Shown: positions 1-9,267, numbered from the stretch's first letter. The stretch: DNA of 64,000 nucleotides from Ensifer canadensis (GCF_017488845.2 NZ_CP083371.1:1674001-1738000); one strand, 5' to 3'. A program made the numbers and translations. Notes: generated by a model from the letters alone, not told the origin.

Positions 1-593
1 GGCTTCTTCTTCGCCTTCATGATGTTGGGAAGCGAGGCATAACGCGGCTCGTTCAGGCGCAGGTCGGTGGTCACCACCGCCGGCAGCTTGATGTCGATCG
101 TCTGCAGGCCGCCGTCGACTTCACGCGTCACCGTTGCCTTGCCGTCACCGATCTCGACCTTGGAGGCAAAGGTGCCCTGGGCCCAGCCCAAGAGCGCCGA
201 CAGCATCTGGCCGGTCTGGTTCGAGTCATCATCGATCGCCTGCTTGCCGACGATGATCAGCCCCGGCTGTTCGGCCTCGGCCACACCCTTGACGATCTTG
301 GCAACAGTGAGCGGCTCGACCTGGTCGTCGGTCTCGACCAGGATCGCCCGATCGGCGCCCATGGCGAGCGCCGTCCGCAGCGTTTCCTCGGCCTTGGCCG
401 GACCGACCGAGACGACCACGACCTCGTCGGCCTTGCCGGCTTCCTTCAGCCGCAGCGCCTCTTCCACCGAGATCTCGTCGAACGGGTTCATCGACATCTT
501 CACGTTGGCAAGCTCGACACCCGAGCCGTCAGCCTTCACCCGGATCTTGACGTTGTAGTCAACCACCCGCTTAACCGTCACAAGTATTTTCAT
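1..593 (-). CDS. etfB: electron transfer flavoprotein beta subunit, 3' end outside window
   Basis: Reading leftward from an ATG at 593, the frame stays open to the window edge and gives about 197 residues beginning [20 protein letters not shown]. This start and the internal stretches ([46 protein letters not shown]) are typical of EtfB. The subunit binds AMP and, with EtfA, passes electrons from flavin dehydrogenases to the quinone pool through ETF-QO. Full-length EtfB is about 250 residues, so roughly 50 are missing. It lies 42 bases downstream of a dimethylglycine/sarcosine dehydrogenase-like gene on the same strand, a family whose members use ETF as acceptor. It may also be the general housekeeping ETF; etfA would be expected further left. 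Confidence 0.93.
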   Translation of the reverse strand, partial: MKILVTVKRVVDYNVKIRVKADGSGVELANVKMSMNPFDEISVEEALRLKEAGKADEVVVVSVGPAKAEETLRTALAMGADRAILVETDDQVEPLTVAKIVKGVAEAEQPGLIIVGKQAIDDDSNQTGQMLSALLGWAQGTFASKVEIGDGKATVTREVDGGLQTIDIKLPAVVTTDLRLNEPRYASLPNIMKAKKK

Positions 594-635
594 GGCCAAC
601 CCTTTCCGGCAATTTTCGTTGTCTGCTGACGGTGG

Positions 636-3077
636 TTACATCCGCCCGCGCTTAGCTTCGGGATCATAGGGCGATTCCGCGATGACGCGGGCCTTGCGCC
701 GCTCGCCGAGGATCGGGACTTCGAGCTCCGTCCCCGGAACGCCAAGCTCGACCGGCAGTAATGCGAAGGCGACGTCGTGGCCGAGCGTGTAGGCATAACC
801 GCCCGAGGTGATGCGCCCGACCAGCTTGCCCTGGTGGTAGACGCCCTCATAAATCAGCGAGCTTGCGCCATCGGTGTCGATCGCGATGGTGAAGGAACGA
901 CGGGCAATGCCCTCTTCCTTTGCCTTTGCCAGAGCGTCGCGGCCGATGAACTCGCCCTTGTCGAGGCGCACGAAGCGATCGAGGCTGCTTTCCCAGGCGC
1001 TGAGTTCCGGGTTCATGTCGCGATACATCGCCCGGTAGGACTTTTCGAGACGCAGCGATTCCAGCGCCTGCAGTCCGATCAGCCTCAGGCCATGGGCCTT
1101 ACCGGCGGCTAGCAGCGCATCGAGCAGGTGTCGCTGGTAGCAGAGCGGATGATAGAGTTCCCAGCCGAGTTCGCCCTCGTAGTTGACGCGCAGCAGGCGG
1201 ACGTCGCTGGCGAGCCCCACCGTGCCCGATTGCACCCCGAACCATGGGAACGCCTCGTTGGAGAGATCGATCTCGGTCAGCGATTGCAGCACGTCGCGCG
1301 CCTTCGGGCCAACGATGGTGAAGCAGCCGCGATCGTTGGTGACATTGCGAAGCTGGACGCTGCCATCCCTAGGCAGAAGCTTCGACAGATCGTCGAAATT
1401 CCAGCGCTCGGCTCGCGGCGTCGAAATCACGTAGAACGAGCCGTCTTTCAGCCGGGCGACGACATATTCCGCCTGGACACCACCCTTCGGGGTCAGATGA
1501 TGGCTGAGGTTGACGCGGCCGGTCGTCGGCAAACGGTTGGCAAGGATGCCGTCAAGCCAGGCTTCGGCGCCGGGGCCACTCACTTCGAACTTCGTCATCG
1601 GCGTCATTTCGACGAGGCCGACGGCATTTCTGACGGCGTGAACCTCCTCGCCGACATATTTGCCCTTCTCGGTCCAGCGCCAGCTGTACTGATCCTTGGC
1701 TTCTACGCCCTCAGGCGCGAACCAGTTCGGCATTTCCCAGCCGTTGAGTACACTCCAGACGGCGCCCTTCTCGGTCAACCGATCATAGGACGGTGCAGTC
1801 TTCTGCGGCCGGGCGGCCGGCATGTCCTGACCGGGATAGTGCTGTTCGGCATGGGTGCCCCAGGCTTCGCGCACCTTTTCGCGCGTCCAATTCTTGTTGG
1901 CGTAGTCGCCGAAGCGGCGCGGGTCGAGCTCGGAGGTATCGAGGCTGTTGCCGCCTTCGACGATACGCTCGGAGAGATAGTAACCGATCGCGCCACCCCA
2001 GAGGATGCCGCCGGGCACGCCTTCGGCGATCCAGACATTGTCGAGCCCCCAGGCCGGCCCCACCAGCGGCAGTTCGTCGGCAGTCATTTGGAAGGGACCG
2101 CGGACATTGGCCTTGATGCCGACGCGACCGAGCGCCGGCACGAGGTCCATTGCCCGCTCCCAGTTCCAGGCGACCGAATCGAAATCCTCTTCCAGCAGGT
2201 CGGCGCCGAACCATTCCGGCACGCCGTTTTCGGCAAACAGCTTCAGATGCTCTGTCTTCTCGTAGGGACCGAACATCAGGCCGTCGCCCTCCTCGCGCAG
2301 GTAGCCCTCGAACCCCTCGTCGCGCAGGATCGGCATCTCCGGCAGGCCCTGGCGCTTGCGCTCGATCACTTCAGGGACGGCATCGGTGATCCAGTATTGG
2401 TGGACGATCGGGATCGCTGGGATTTCGAGTCCGAGCATCGCGCCGGTCTGGCGCGCATAGTTGCCCGTCGCCGAAATGATATGTTCGCAGATGATCTCGC
2501 CCTGGTTGGTCTTGATCTTCCATTCGCCGCTCGGCATGCGCTCGAAGCCGCGCACCTCCGTGTTGAGATAGATCTTGGCGCCGCGATCGCGCGCGCCCTT
2601 GGCCATCGCCTGGGTGACGTCGGCCGGCGCGATGTGACCGTCATCAGGATGATAGAGCGCGCCGAGCATCTCCTTGTTGTTCTCAAGCAGCGGCCAGAGT
2701 TCGCGGGCTTTCGCCGGTGAGACGAGTTCGGCGCGAATGCCCTGAACCTCGGCAACGCTCATGTAGCTCTTGTACTCGTCGAAACGGTCGCGGGTATTGG
2801 CGATGCGCAACTGGCCGCATTTGTGCCAACCGACATGCTGGCCGGTTTCGGCTTCGAGGCCCTCGTAGATCTCGATGGTCTTGGCGATCATGCGGCCGAT
2901 ATTGATGCTGCGGGCATAGGACGGAATGAGGCCGGCGGCGTGCCAGGTCGAGCCGGCTGTCAGCTGCGTGCGTTCGAGCAGCGCGACATCGGTCCAGCCG
3001 CGCTTCGTCAGACCGTAGAGAATGGCTGCGCCGACGCAACCGCCACCGATGACCACAGCCCGTGCATGAGTTTGCAT
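636..3077 (-). CDS. dimethylglycine/sarcosine dehydrogenase-like FAD oxidoreductase with GcvT domain
   Basis: 813 residues. The N-terminal half is a DAO-type FAD domain with GGGCVG at residues 11-16 and STWHAAGL around His46; in dimethylglycine and sarcosine dehydrogenases the equivalent His carries the covalent FAD. The C-terminal half (about residues 430-810) is an aminomethyltransferase (GcvT) fold that binds tetrahydrofolate. The family oxidatively demethylates N-methyl amino acids, giving 5,10-methylene-THF and reduced ETF. Neighbours agree: etfB follows 42 bases downstream, and purU and amino acid uptake genes lie in the nearby operon. The exact substrate (sarcosine, dimethylglycine, another N-methyl amino acid) cannot be read from sequence. 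The start at 3077 is separated by 95 bases from the divergent LysR gene. Confidence 0.88.
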   Translation of the reverse strand: MQTHARAVVIGGGCVGAAILYGLTKRGWTDVALLERTQLTAGSTWHAAGLIPSYARSINIGRMIAKTIEIYEGLEAETGQHVGWHKCGQLRIANTRDRFDEYKSYMSVAEVQGIRAELVSPAKARELWPLLENNKEMLGALYHPDDGHIAPADVTQAMAKGARDRGAKIYLNTEVRGFERMPSGEWKIKTNQGEIICEHIISATGNYARQTGAMLGLEIPAIPIVHQYWITDAVPEVIERKRQGLPEMPILRDEGFEGYLREEGDGLMFGPYEKTEHLKLFAENGVPEWFGADLLEEDFDSVAWNWERAMDLVPALGRVGIKANVRGPFQMTADELPLVGPAWGLDNVWIAEGVPGGILWGGAIGYYLSERIVEGGNSLDTSELDPRRFGDYANKNWTREKVREAWGTHAEQHYPGQDMPAARPQKTAPSYDRLTEKGAVWSVLNGWEMPNWFAPEGVEAKDQYSWRWTEKGKYVGEEVHAVRNAVGLVEMTPMTKFEVSGPGAEAWLDGILANRLPTTGRVNLSHHLTPKGGVQAEYVVARLKDGSFYVISTPRAERWNFDDLSKLLPRDGSVQLRNVTNDRGCFTIVGPKARDVLQSLTEIDLSNEAFPWFGVQSGTVGLASDVRLLRVNYEGELGWELYHPLCYQRHLLDALLAAGKAHGLRLIGLQALESLRLEKSYRAMYRDMNPELSAWESSLDRFVRLDKGEFIGRDALAKAKEEGIARRSFTIAIDTDGASSLIYEGVYHQGKLVGRITSGGYAYTLGHDVAFALLPVELGVPGTELEVPILGERRKARVIAESPYDPEAKRGRM

Positions 3078-3157
3078 AAAGAGGTTCCCTTATGTGGAAT
3101 TTTCAGCAACTTACAAACGGCTGGCACGCTTGTAATCTTGCTAAAAATTGTCCGGGG

Positions 3158-3176
3158 GCATAACCTCAGTTTATGC
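3158..3176. promoter_or_regulatory. candidate LysR operator, site A (overlaps lysR start codon)
   Basis: The 19-mer GCATAACCTCAGTTTATGC is an inverted repeat with one mismatched pair and contains a T-N11-A core (TAACCT...GTTTA), the usual LysR-type recognition form. It differs at two positions from the perfect palindrome at 11630-11648. It covers the LysR start codon (3173-3175) and sits in the only intergenic space between lysR and the divergent FAD/GcvT gene. Role inferred; no binding data. Confidence 0.6.
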
Positions 3177-4108
3177 ATAGACTCCGCTCGCTCGTCCCCT
3201 CCGCCAACTATCTCTTCGTCTTTGAGGCCGCCGCCCGGCGGCAGAGCTTTACCGGTGCTGCGGAAGAGCTGAATGTCAGCCAGCCGGCCGTCAGCAAGAC
3301 GATCCGACTCCTGGAAGAGGCGACCGGCCTGAAACTCTTCCGCCGCGAACACGCCCGGCTGGAACTGACGGCCGAGGGCAAACGGCTCTACAAGGAAACC
3401 CAGGAAGCGTTCGACCATCTGCACATGGTGATCTCGTCGCTGAGGCAAAAGCACTCGCGTGATATCGTGCGCGTCTCGTTCTCCGCATCCTTCGTGCAAT
3501 TGTGGCTTCTTCCCAGGCTGAAGGCCTTCAAGGCGCAGCATCCTGATATCGCCTTGCGCATTGCCGAAAGCAGCCGCGACGACCAGGACCTCTTGGAGGA
3601 GGATATCGATCTTTCTGCCCGGCTCGGGACCGGCAAATGGCCGGGTATTCACGCCTGGCATTTCGTCACCGAGGAAGTCTGGCCGGTGTGCAGCCCCGCC
3701 TATCTGAGAGAGCATGGGCCGATCGAAACCCCAGCCGACCTGCTCAACCACACGCTGCTGCATTTCGAGGAGCGACATCGCTCACGCGTCGGTTGGCGGG
3801 AATATCTCGAGCGCAATGAAGTCTCGGCCGCCAAGCTGACGCAGGATTTCGTCTTCACCGATGCACTCAATTCGATCGAGGCAGCCGTGCACGGGCAAGG
3901 CGTCGCGCTCGGCTGGAAGCATCTGGTGCACGACCACCTGAAGGCGGGCAAGCTCGTCTGCCCGATCCGGGCGAGCTATCACTCTGGCCAGAGCATCCAT
4001 ATCGTCATGCCTTCCCAGCGCCCGCCGAAGCGGGGCACCGAGATCTTTCGCGACTGGCTGATGGAGCAGAATGCCGACGCCGACATTTTCGCCGACGAGG
4101 TTGGTTAG
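3173..4108 (+). CDS. LysR-family regulator, GcvA-like
   Basis: 311 residues, a normal LysR length. An N-terminal winged helix-turn-helix (about residues 15-70; FEAAARRQSFTGAAEELNVS, QPAVSKTIRLLEE) is followed by a periplasmic-binding-protein-like effector domain. The opening SANYLFVFEAAAR...GAAEEL resembles the GcvA subgroup, which often controls amino acid or methyl-group catabolism. It is divergent from the FAD/GcvT dehydrogenase and converges, with a 4-base overlap, on the last gene of the transporter operon. The start codon is inside an inverted-repeat operator; no strong Shine-Dalgarno stands at the usual distance (a GGGGG lies about 15 bases upstream), and no alternative start is seen nearby. 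Likely role: autoregulated activator of both adjoining units. Confidence 0.88.
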   Translation: MHRLRSLVPSANYLFVFEAAARRQSFTGAAEELNVSQPAVSKTIRLLEEATGLKLFRREHARLELTAEGKRLYKETQEAFDHLHMVISSLRQKHSRDIVRVSFSASFVQLWLLPRLKAFKAQHPDIALRIAESSRDDQDLLEEDIDLSARLGTGKWPGIHAWHFVTEEVWPVCSPAYLREHGPIETPADLLNHTLLHFEERHRSRVGWREYLERNEVSAAKLTQDFVFTDALNSIEAAVHGQGVALGWKHLVHDHLKAGKLVCPIRASYHSGQSIHIVMPSQRPPKRGTEIFRDWLMEQNADADIFADEVG

Positions 4109-5388
4109 AACCGCTCGCCGACGAAGTGGGCGACCTGGGCTCCTGCCTCGTAATAGACTTCCTTCAGACGCCGCATCGGCGGATCGCTCGGGTCGCTGAG
4201 CGGCAGCGGCAGCTCCGCCTCGGTGATCTCGCCCAGGATGTGACGCGCCAGCACCCGGCCGAACACCGTTCCCGGCGCGATCCCACGACCGTTATAGCCG
4301 GAAAAGCCGACGACATTCGGCGCGAAGCGGTGGAACCGTGGCAATGCATTGGTGGTCATGCCGATCTGGCCGTACCATTCGCACTCGAAATCGACCTTGC
4401 CCAATTGCGGGAAAAGCCGGGCAAGCGAGCGGCGGGCCCAGGCCTTGTGGACGGCCGCACCGCCGTTGCGCAAGGCACCGACGCTGCCGAACACCAGCCT
4501 GCCCGCCTTGTCCATGCGGAAGGACGAAAGGATTTCCTTGGTGTCCCAAACGCCTTCGCGGTTGGGCAGAATACTCGAGAGCAAGTCGGGTGCGAGCGGC
4601 CGCGTCGCAAGATTGAAATAGGGCAGATACACCTGCTCGGTCCGCACCCGTTCCCATGGGCCGGTGCTATAGGCATCAGTCGCGACGATGATCCAGTCCG
4701 CCGTCACGGACGCCCTGTCGGTCACCACCTTCCAGCCACTGCCGATCCGCTCCGTCGAGACGACCCGGCTCGAAGTGTGCAGGACAACGCCGGCGCGCTG
4801 GGCCGCATGCGCCAGGCCGCGCACATAGGCGAGCGGCTGCAAGGTGCCCGCCCGTCTGTCGAGCAGGGCGCCGGCATAGGCGGTCGTGCCGATCCTTGCG
4901 GCGGTCTCGGCCGCATCGAGAAGTTCGACCGGCGCGCCGCGCTTTTGCCATTGCGACGCACGGTCCTTGATCTCCCTCAGGCCGGCATCGCCGACGGCAC
5001 AGTGCAGCGTGCCGTTGCGTTCGAGTTCGCAGGCGATCGCGTGCTTGTCGATCAGGTCGATCACGACGCGCGGCCCGTTGCCGAGCAGATCCAGCAGCCG
5101 CTCTCCATGCACATCGCCGAGCTCGCCTGGTAGATCGTCAGGCATCACCCACATGCCGGCATTGATCAGACCGACATTTCGGCCCGCACCGCCAAAGCCG
5201 ATCTCCGCCCCCTCGAGCAGGATGACGCTGCGGCCGGCTTCCGCCAGATGCAGGGCAGCCGAAATGCCGGTGAAGCCGCCGCCGACGACGACCACATCGG
5301 CGAATGCGTCAGCGGCAAGCGGGCCGGTGACCGGCGGCGGCGGGGCGGTCTTTTCCCAAAGCCCATGGGAGCGGGGATCATTCAGCAT
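4105..5388 (-). CDS. FAD-dependent amine/amino acid oxidoreductase (DAO, PuuB/OrdL-like)
   Basis: 427 residues. A dinucleotide-binding motif VVVVGGGFTGISAALHLAEAG lies near residues 31-51, followed by GFGGAGRNVGLINAGMW, the pattern of the OrdL/PuuB group of DAO proteins, and a C-terminal GYNGRGIAPGT flavin-binding segment. Members oxidise secondary amines such as gamma-glutamylputrescine or N-substituted amino acids to an aldehyde or keto acid plus amine. It is the last gene of the minus-strand operon, 78 bases after purU. Together with the FAD/GcvT gene it gives the locus two flavin amine oxidases. Substrate unknown. Confidence 0.82.
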   Translation of the reverse strand: MLNDPRSHGLWEKTAPPPPVTGPLAADAFADVVVVGGGFTGISAALHLAEAGRSVILLEGAEIGFGGAGRNVGLINAGMWVMPDDLPGELGDVHGERLLDLLGNGPRVVIDLIDKHAIACELERNGTLHCAVGDAGLREIKDRASQWQKRGAPVELLDAAETAARIGTTAYAGALLDRRAGTLQPLAYVRGLAHAAQRAGVVLHTSSRVVSTERIGSGWKVVTDRASVTADWIIVATDAYSTGPWERVRTEQVYLPYFNLATRPLAPDLLSSILPNREGVWDTKEILSSFRMDKAGRLVFGSVGALRNGGAAVHKAWARRSLARLFPQLGKVDFECEWYGQIGMTTNALPRFHRFAPNVVGFSGYNGRGIAPGTVFGRVLARHILGEITEAELPLPLSDPSDPPMRRLKEVYYEAGAQVAHFVGERF

Positions 5389-5466
5389 CGTTCAGGTCCT
5401 TCGTGCGGGGGTGTCGCTCGTCTTTTCCCGCAACTTCCATCAATCATGACAATGATAACGCCGCCA

Positions 5467-6357
5467 TCACTGTGTAAAGACCACCGTCCTGTGGCCGTTG
5501 AGCATGACGCGGTTTTCCAGGTGCATCTTCACCGCCCGGGCGAGAACCCGGCTTTCGATATCGCGGCCGGTGGCGACAAAATCCTCGGCACTCATCGAAT
5601 GGCTGACCCGCTCCGTCTCCTGCTCGATGATCGGGCCCTCGTCGAGGTCGGGCGTGACATAATGCGCGGTCGCCCCGATCAGCTTGACGCCGCGCGCATG
5701 GGCCTGGTGATAGGGCTTGGCGCCCTTGAAGGACGGCAGGAACGAGTGGTGGATATTGATGATCCTGCCATAGAGCCGGTTCGACAGATTATCGGAGAGC
5801 ACCTGCATGTAGCGGGCGAGGATAACGAGGTCGGCTTCCGTCTCACGCGCCAGGTCGATCAGCCGCTGCTCCTGTTCGGCCTTGTTGTCCTTCGTCACTT
5901 TCCAGTGGTGATAGGGGATACCTCCGAGCTCGGAGGTCCTTGCGCTGTCGTCATGATTGGAGACGATGGCGACCACCTCGGCATTCAGCCAGCCGACGCG
6001 GATCTGGTAGAGCAGATGCAGCATCGCATGATCGAACCTCGAGACCATCACGATGATCTTCGGCCGCCGTGTCGCGTCGGCAACCGTGGCCCTCATGCCG
6101 AAGCGATCGATCGCCGGTTTCAGCGCCCGCTCGACACCGTCTCGCGACATGCCCAACGGACCGGTAAAGGCAATGCGCATGAAGAAGCAGTTGGTCTCGA
6201 CGTCGCGGAACTGATTGCTTTCGACGATGTTGCCGCCGATCGCCGCAAGCTCGGTCGTCACCGCGGCAACGATGCCGGGCTGGTCGTCGCAGGCGAGCGT
6301 CAGGACGAATGAGGCAGCGGTGCCTGTTGATGTCAGGTTTGCGGGCATCACGGTCAT
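5467..6357 (-). CDS. purU: formyltetrahydrofolate deformylase
   Basis: 296 residues. The N-terminal ACT domain (about 15-95; LACDDQPGIVAAVTTELA) precedes a formyl-transferase domain with INIHHSFLPSFKGAKPYHQA and GATAHYVTPDLDEGPII, which carry the Asn, His and Asp catalytic residues of PurU. It hydrolyses 10-formyl-THF to formate and THF, releasing THF when one-carbon units accumulate. The start at 6357 follows AGGAAAGAGGC at good spacing. It lies between an aldo/keto reductase (50 bases) and an FAD amine oxidase (78 bases). PurU is commonly linked to sarcosine/dimethylglycine catabolism because those demethylases load THF, which supports the reading of this locus. Confidence 0.95.
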   Translation of the reverse strand: MTVMPANLTSTGTAASFVLTLACDDQPGIVAAVTTELAAIGGNIVESNQFRDVETNCFFMRIAFTGPLGMSRDGVERALKPAIDRFGMRATVADATRRPKIIVMVSRFDHAMLHLLYQIRVGWLNAEVVAIVSNHDDSARTSELGGIPYHHWKVTKDNKAEQEQRLIDLARETEADLVILARYMQVLSDNLSNRLYGRIINIHHSFLPSFKGAKPYHQAHARGVKLIGATAHYVTPDLDEGPIIEQETERVSHSMSAEDFVATGRDIESRVLARAVKMHLENRVMLNGHRTVVFTQ

Positions 6358-6407
6358 GCCTCTTTCCTTTCGTGATAACGGTGGCCGGAATGGCGCGCCG
6401 TTGCGGC

Positions 6408-7547
6408 TCAGCTCTTGGATTTCGACTGGCCAAAGACGTAGTCGGTGACCCTGGGCAGAAAGGTCTCGCTGTAATACCCGCGCGGCTTGTCGCCGACTGC
6501 GACGCCTGCATTGAGAATGCCGGCCTGGTAATCGTCGGCAAACAGCGAATAGGGGTAGACGGGGTCAACCGCGCTTGCTGCCTGCAACTGCTGGCGCAAC
6601 TCGGCGGGAATCGAAAAATCCAGTGCAGCCAGATTGTCGTCGAGCTGCTCGATCCGGCTTGCGCCGATGATGGCAGCACCGACGCCGGGCTGCGTCACCA
6701 CCCAGTTCAGGGCGATTTGCGCCATGCTGCGGCCGACCTCGCCGGCAACCGCTTCGAGCGCAGCGACAATGCGCCTATTGCGTTCGGTAAAGAGCCCGAG
6801 CCCGCTGCCGGAGGCGTCGAGCGAAAGCCGCCCTGCGGCCTGCTGGCCGGCCCGGTATTTGCCGGAGAGCAAGCCCATGGCGAGTGGACTCCAGGCGGTG
6901 ATGCCGAGGCCAAGCGTCTGGGCGAGCGGCACGAATTCGTTCTCGATGCTGCGTTCGGCCAGCGAATACGGTAGCTGCAGGCAGATCGGTGGCGTCAGCG
7001 CATGCGCCTCCGCCCAGGTCTGGGCGCGTGCCGCATACCAGCCCGGCACGTCGGAAAGCCCGGCATAGCGGATTTTCCCGGCGCGCACGAGATCGTCGAA
7101 TGTCCGCATGACCTCTTCGGCCGGCGTGATCCTGTCCCAGGTATGCAGCAGATAGAGGTCGATGTAGTCCGTTTTCAGCCGCCGCAATGAGGCGTCGACG
7201 GCGCGCATCAGGTTCTTGCGGCCGTTGCCGCCGGCATTCGGATTGCCGGGCTCGACGTTGTTGGAAAACTTGGTGGAAATCACCACCCGGTCGCGTATGC
7301 CCGCCTCGGCGACGAACTTGCCGATCAGTTCCTCGCTGACGCCAGCCGCGTAAGAATCGGCCGTGTCGATGAAGTTACCGCCGATCTCGAGGTAACGGTT
7401 GAAGATCGCGCGCGCGGCATCCTCGTCCGATCCCCACGAACCGCCGATACCCCGAATGCCGCCATTGCCGAAGGTCATCGTTCCGAGCGCGAGCCGGCTG
7501 ACCCGCAAGCCCGAGCGCCCGAGAAGGTAATAGTGGTCCATGGACAT
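6408..7547 (-). CDS. aldo/keto reductase
   Basis: 379 residues, a TIM-barrel NAD(P)H oxidoreductase. The catalytic tetrad is visible: Asp in NFIDTADSY, Tyr in DSYAAG, Lys in VVISTKFSN, and His in LYLLHTWD. The late segment IIGASRIEQLDDNLAAL is the cofactor-binding end of the barrel. The start MSMDHYYLLGRSGLRVSRLALG follows AGGA at 8 bases. It sits in the transporter-amine oxidase operon, 43 bases after the racemase-like gene and 50 before purU. It may reduce an aldehyde or ketone formed by the flavin oxidases, but the substrate cannot be predicted. Confidence 0.9.
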   Translation of the reverse strand: MSMDHYYLLGRSGLRVSRLALGTMTFGNGGIRGIGGSWGSDEDAARAIFNRYLEIGGNFIDTADSYAAGVSEELIGKFVAEAGIRDRVVISTKFSNNVEPGNPNAGGNGRKNLMRAVDASLRRLKTDYIDLYLLHTWDRITPAEEVMRTFDDLVRAGKIRYAGLSDVPGWYAARAQTWAEAHALTPPICLQLPYSLAERSIENEFVPLAQTLGLGITAWSPLAMGLLSGKYRAGQQAAGRLSLDASGSGLGLFTERNRRIVAALEAVAGEVGRSMAQIALNWVVTQPGVGAAIIGASRIEQLDDNLAALDFSIPAELRQQLQAASAVDPVYPYSLFADDYQAGILNAGVAVGDKPRGYYSETFLPRVTDYVFGQSKSKS

Positions 7548-7590
7548 CAGTGGTTCCTGGTTTATCGCACGTGTTTGCCGCTGGCGCCGA

Positions 7591-8325
7591 TCACATGTGG
7601 CCGTGGTGGCTCCGGCGGGCGACGCTTTGCTGAACGTGGTTGATCATGGTTATGAAGTCGAAGACCGGTCGACCGGTCGCCGTCTGCACCGCATGAGCAT
7701 AGGGCGGCAGATCGCTGCATTCGAGCAGAATGGAGCGAACATCCGGGTTATCCTCGACGAGTTTGCGGGCAACCTCGGTCACTTCCCGCTCGATCTGAGC
7801 GCTGTCGAGCGTGCCTTTCTCCTCAAGAATGGCTTCGCGGAATTCCGTCTGCCCTTCCATGCCGGCAATCGCAAGAGGGATATGCCCTGGCACGTTGCTC
7901 GCCTCGAAGTGGCGCGGCGTCAGTCGGCTAGCATTGGCCGTGATGATGCCGACGCTGCCGCCGGCGGCCGCATGCATGAACGGGATCTGCATCAGGCTCG
8001 ACAGAAACACCGGAATATCGACCGCGGCTGCAACCTCTTCCTGGAAATAGGCCATGAAACCACAGGCGCCGGTGATCGCCTTGACGCCGCGGTTCTGCAA
8101 TTCGACGGCCGCTTCGATGAAGACGTCGCGAAGTGCGGGATCGCGCTGGTTGAGCAGCCGGTCGATCGAGGCGCCGCGCACCTCCTGGAAGCGGACCGGA
8201 AAGTCATAGGTGGTGGCGTTGCCGACATTGCCGGGCACGCAGGGGTACGCAGCATCGAGGATGAGGATGCCGATCTGCTCCCCGTACCACGACTGCGTCT
8301 TCCGCGTGACTGTGTAGACAGTCAT
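7591..8325 (-). CDS. Asp/Glu/hydantoin racemase-family protein
   Basis: 244 residues from the ATG at 8325. An in-frame ATG 13 codons earlier (8364) exists, but GGAG stands 8 bases before the inner ATG, which begins MTVYTVTRKTQSWYGEQIG. Two cysteines typical of the family are present, in ITGACGFMAYFQ and ILLECSDLPPYA; they act as the acid/base pair in cofactor-independent racemases and maleate isomerases. The gene follows the ABC binding protein by about 100 bases containing a stable hairpin. In an amino acid uptake operon, epimerisation of an imported amino acid or hydantoin is plausible; an aspartate/glutamate racemase proper is not demonstrated. Confidence 0.8.
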   Translation of the reverse strand: MTVYTVTRKTQSWYGEQIGILILDAAYPCVPGNVGNATTYDFPVRFQEVRGASIDRLLNQRDPALRDVFIEAAVELQNRGVKAITGACGFMAYFQEEVAAAVDIPVFLSSLMQIPFMHAAAGGSVGIITANASRLTPRHFEASNVPGHIPLAIAGMEGQTEFREAILEEKGTLDSAQIEREVTEVARKLVEDNPDVRSILLECSDLPPYAHAVQTATGRPVFDFITMINHVQQSVARRSHHGHM

Positions 8326-8382
8326 CGTCTTGTCTCCGATATCAAATTGTTCGCTAACCGGCATACCTGCCGGGAGGGGGGA

Positions 8383-8402
8383 CGGGAGCCTAGCGGCTCC
8401 CG
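8383..8402 (-). other. intercistronic hairpin
   Basis: CGGGAGCC and GGCTCCCG form perfect 8-base arms around a TAGC loop. It lies 26 bases after the binding-protein stop, in the only larger gap (102 bases) inside the minus-strand operon. No T-run follows, so a transcript-stabilising or attenuating structure that keeps binding protein expression above the downstream enzymes is more likely than a full terminator. Confidence 0.5.
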
Positions 8403-8427
8403 CAACCTGTTGCGGCTGGCAACTATA

Positions 8428-9267
8428 TTACTGGACCAGGCGCGGCGCGCCGGTCTCGGCCGCCGTACCGTCAAGGCCGTAGGATTTCAGGATGCCGACG
8501 ATGGTGCCATCCGCATGCATCGCCTCGATCCCGGCATCCAGCGCGACACCCAGTTCCTTGGCGTTGAAGGAATAAGGGAACGCGGCCTGTGCGGCTTCCT
8601 TGGTCGCCCTCACCCGGTCGTCGGAGGCAGCGACCTTGACCTTGACGTCCTTGAACGCACCGTTCTTTTCAGCGACGACGCCGGTCGAATAGCCGTCCAC
8701 CGCCACGTCGATGCGGCCGGAGAACAGGTCCTGCTGCATGTTGACCGAATTCGGATAGAGCCTCAGCTTGGAACCGAGCATGGTCTTCAGGTCGGTGACC
8801 CAGAGATAGCCCTGCACTGTGCCGACCTGTTTGTCTTCAAGGTCGCCGACATCCGCGAAGCCGTTCTTGGAATAGATTGCCATCTGATCGGTGTAGAGCG
8901 GCGCCGAGAGGTTCATGACCTTGGCGCGCTCGGCCGTGCGGTACCAGTCGCCGGTGGCGATATCGGCCTGACCCGAAAGCACGTACTGGATGGCGGCGGC
9001 CGGATCGACGGCGACCGCCTTCACCTTCAGGCATTCGCGCTTGGCAAATTCCGCAGCGATATCGCCGTCGATGCCCTTCATGTTGCCGCTGTCGTCCAGG
9101 TAGGAATGCGGCACATAGGTTGTGACGGCAACCGTGAGCGTACCCTCTTCGATGGTGGCGAAGGTGTGTTTCGGTGTGCAATCCTGCGCAAGCGCCACCT
9201 GGCTCGATACGAGGAGGCCGGCGATGCCGGTCAGCAGAAGGCGGGTTTTGGTCGCAAATGTGGTCAT
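8428..9267 (-). CDS. polar amino acid ABC transporter, periplasmic binding protein
   Basis: 279 residues. A signal peptide is visible (MTTFATKTRLLLTGIAGLLV, cleavage likely after AQVALAQ-like ALA-Q near residue 27), followed by an SBP family 3 domain (GTLTVAVTTYVPHSYLDDSG, IDGDIAAEFAKRECL, QADIATGDWYRTAERA, FSGRIDVAVDGYSTG). This family delivers amino acids, opines or related small amines to a membrane permease pair. The gene is 27 bases downstream of the second permease. The ligand cannot be deduced; downstream flavin oxidases and purU suggest an N-methylated or secondary amino acid. Confidence 0.9.
   Translation of the reverse strand: MTTFATKTRLLLTGIAGLLVSSQVALAQDCTPKHTFATIEEGTLTVAVTTYVPHSYLDDSGNMKGIDGDIAAEFAKRECLKVKAVAVDPAAAIQYVLSGQADIATGDWYRTAERAKVMNLSAPLYTDQMAIYSKNGFADVGDLEDKQVGTVQGYLWVTDLKTMLGSKLRLYPNSVNMQQDLFSGRIDVAVDGYSTGVVAEKNGAFKDVKVKVAASDDRVRATKEAAQAAFPYSFNAKELGVALDAGIEAMHADGTIVGILKSYGLDGTAAETGAPRLVQ

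Noticed and set aside
1128..2720. Plus-strand 530-codon ORF opposite the dehydrogenase gene
   Set aside because: Antisense shadow of a high-GC gene with strong third-position bias; product is rich in Arg/Ala/Asp/His without family motifs, while the minus strand encodes clear FAD and GcvT domains.
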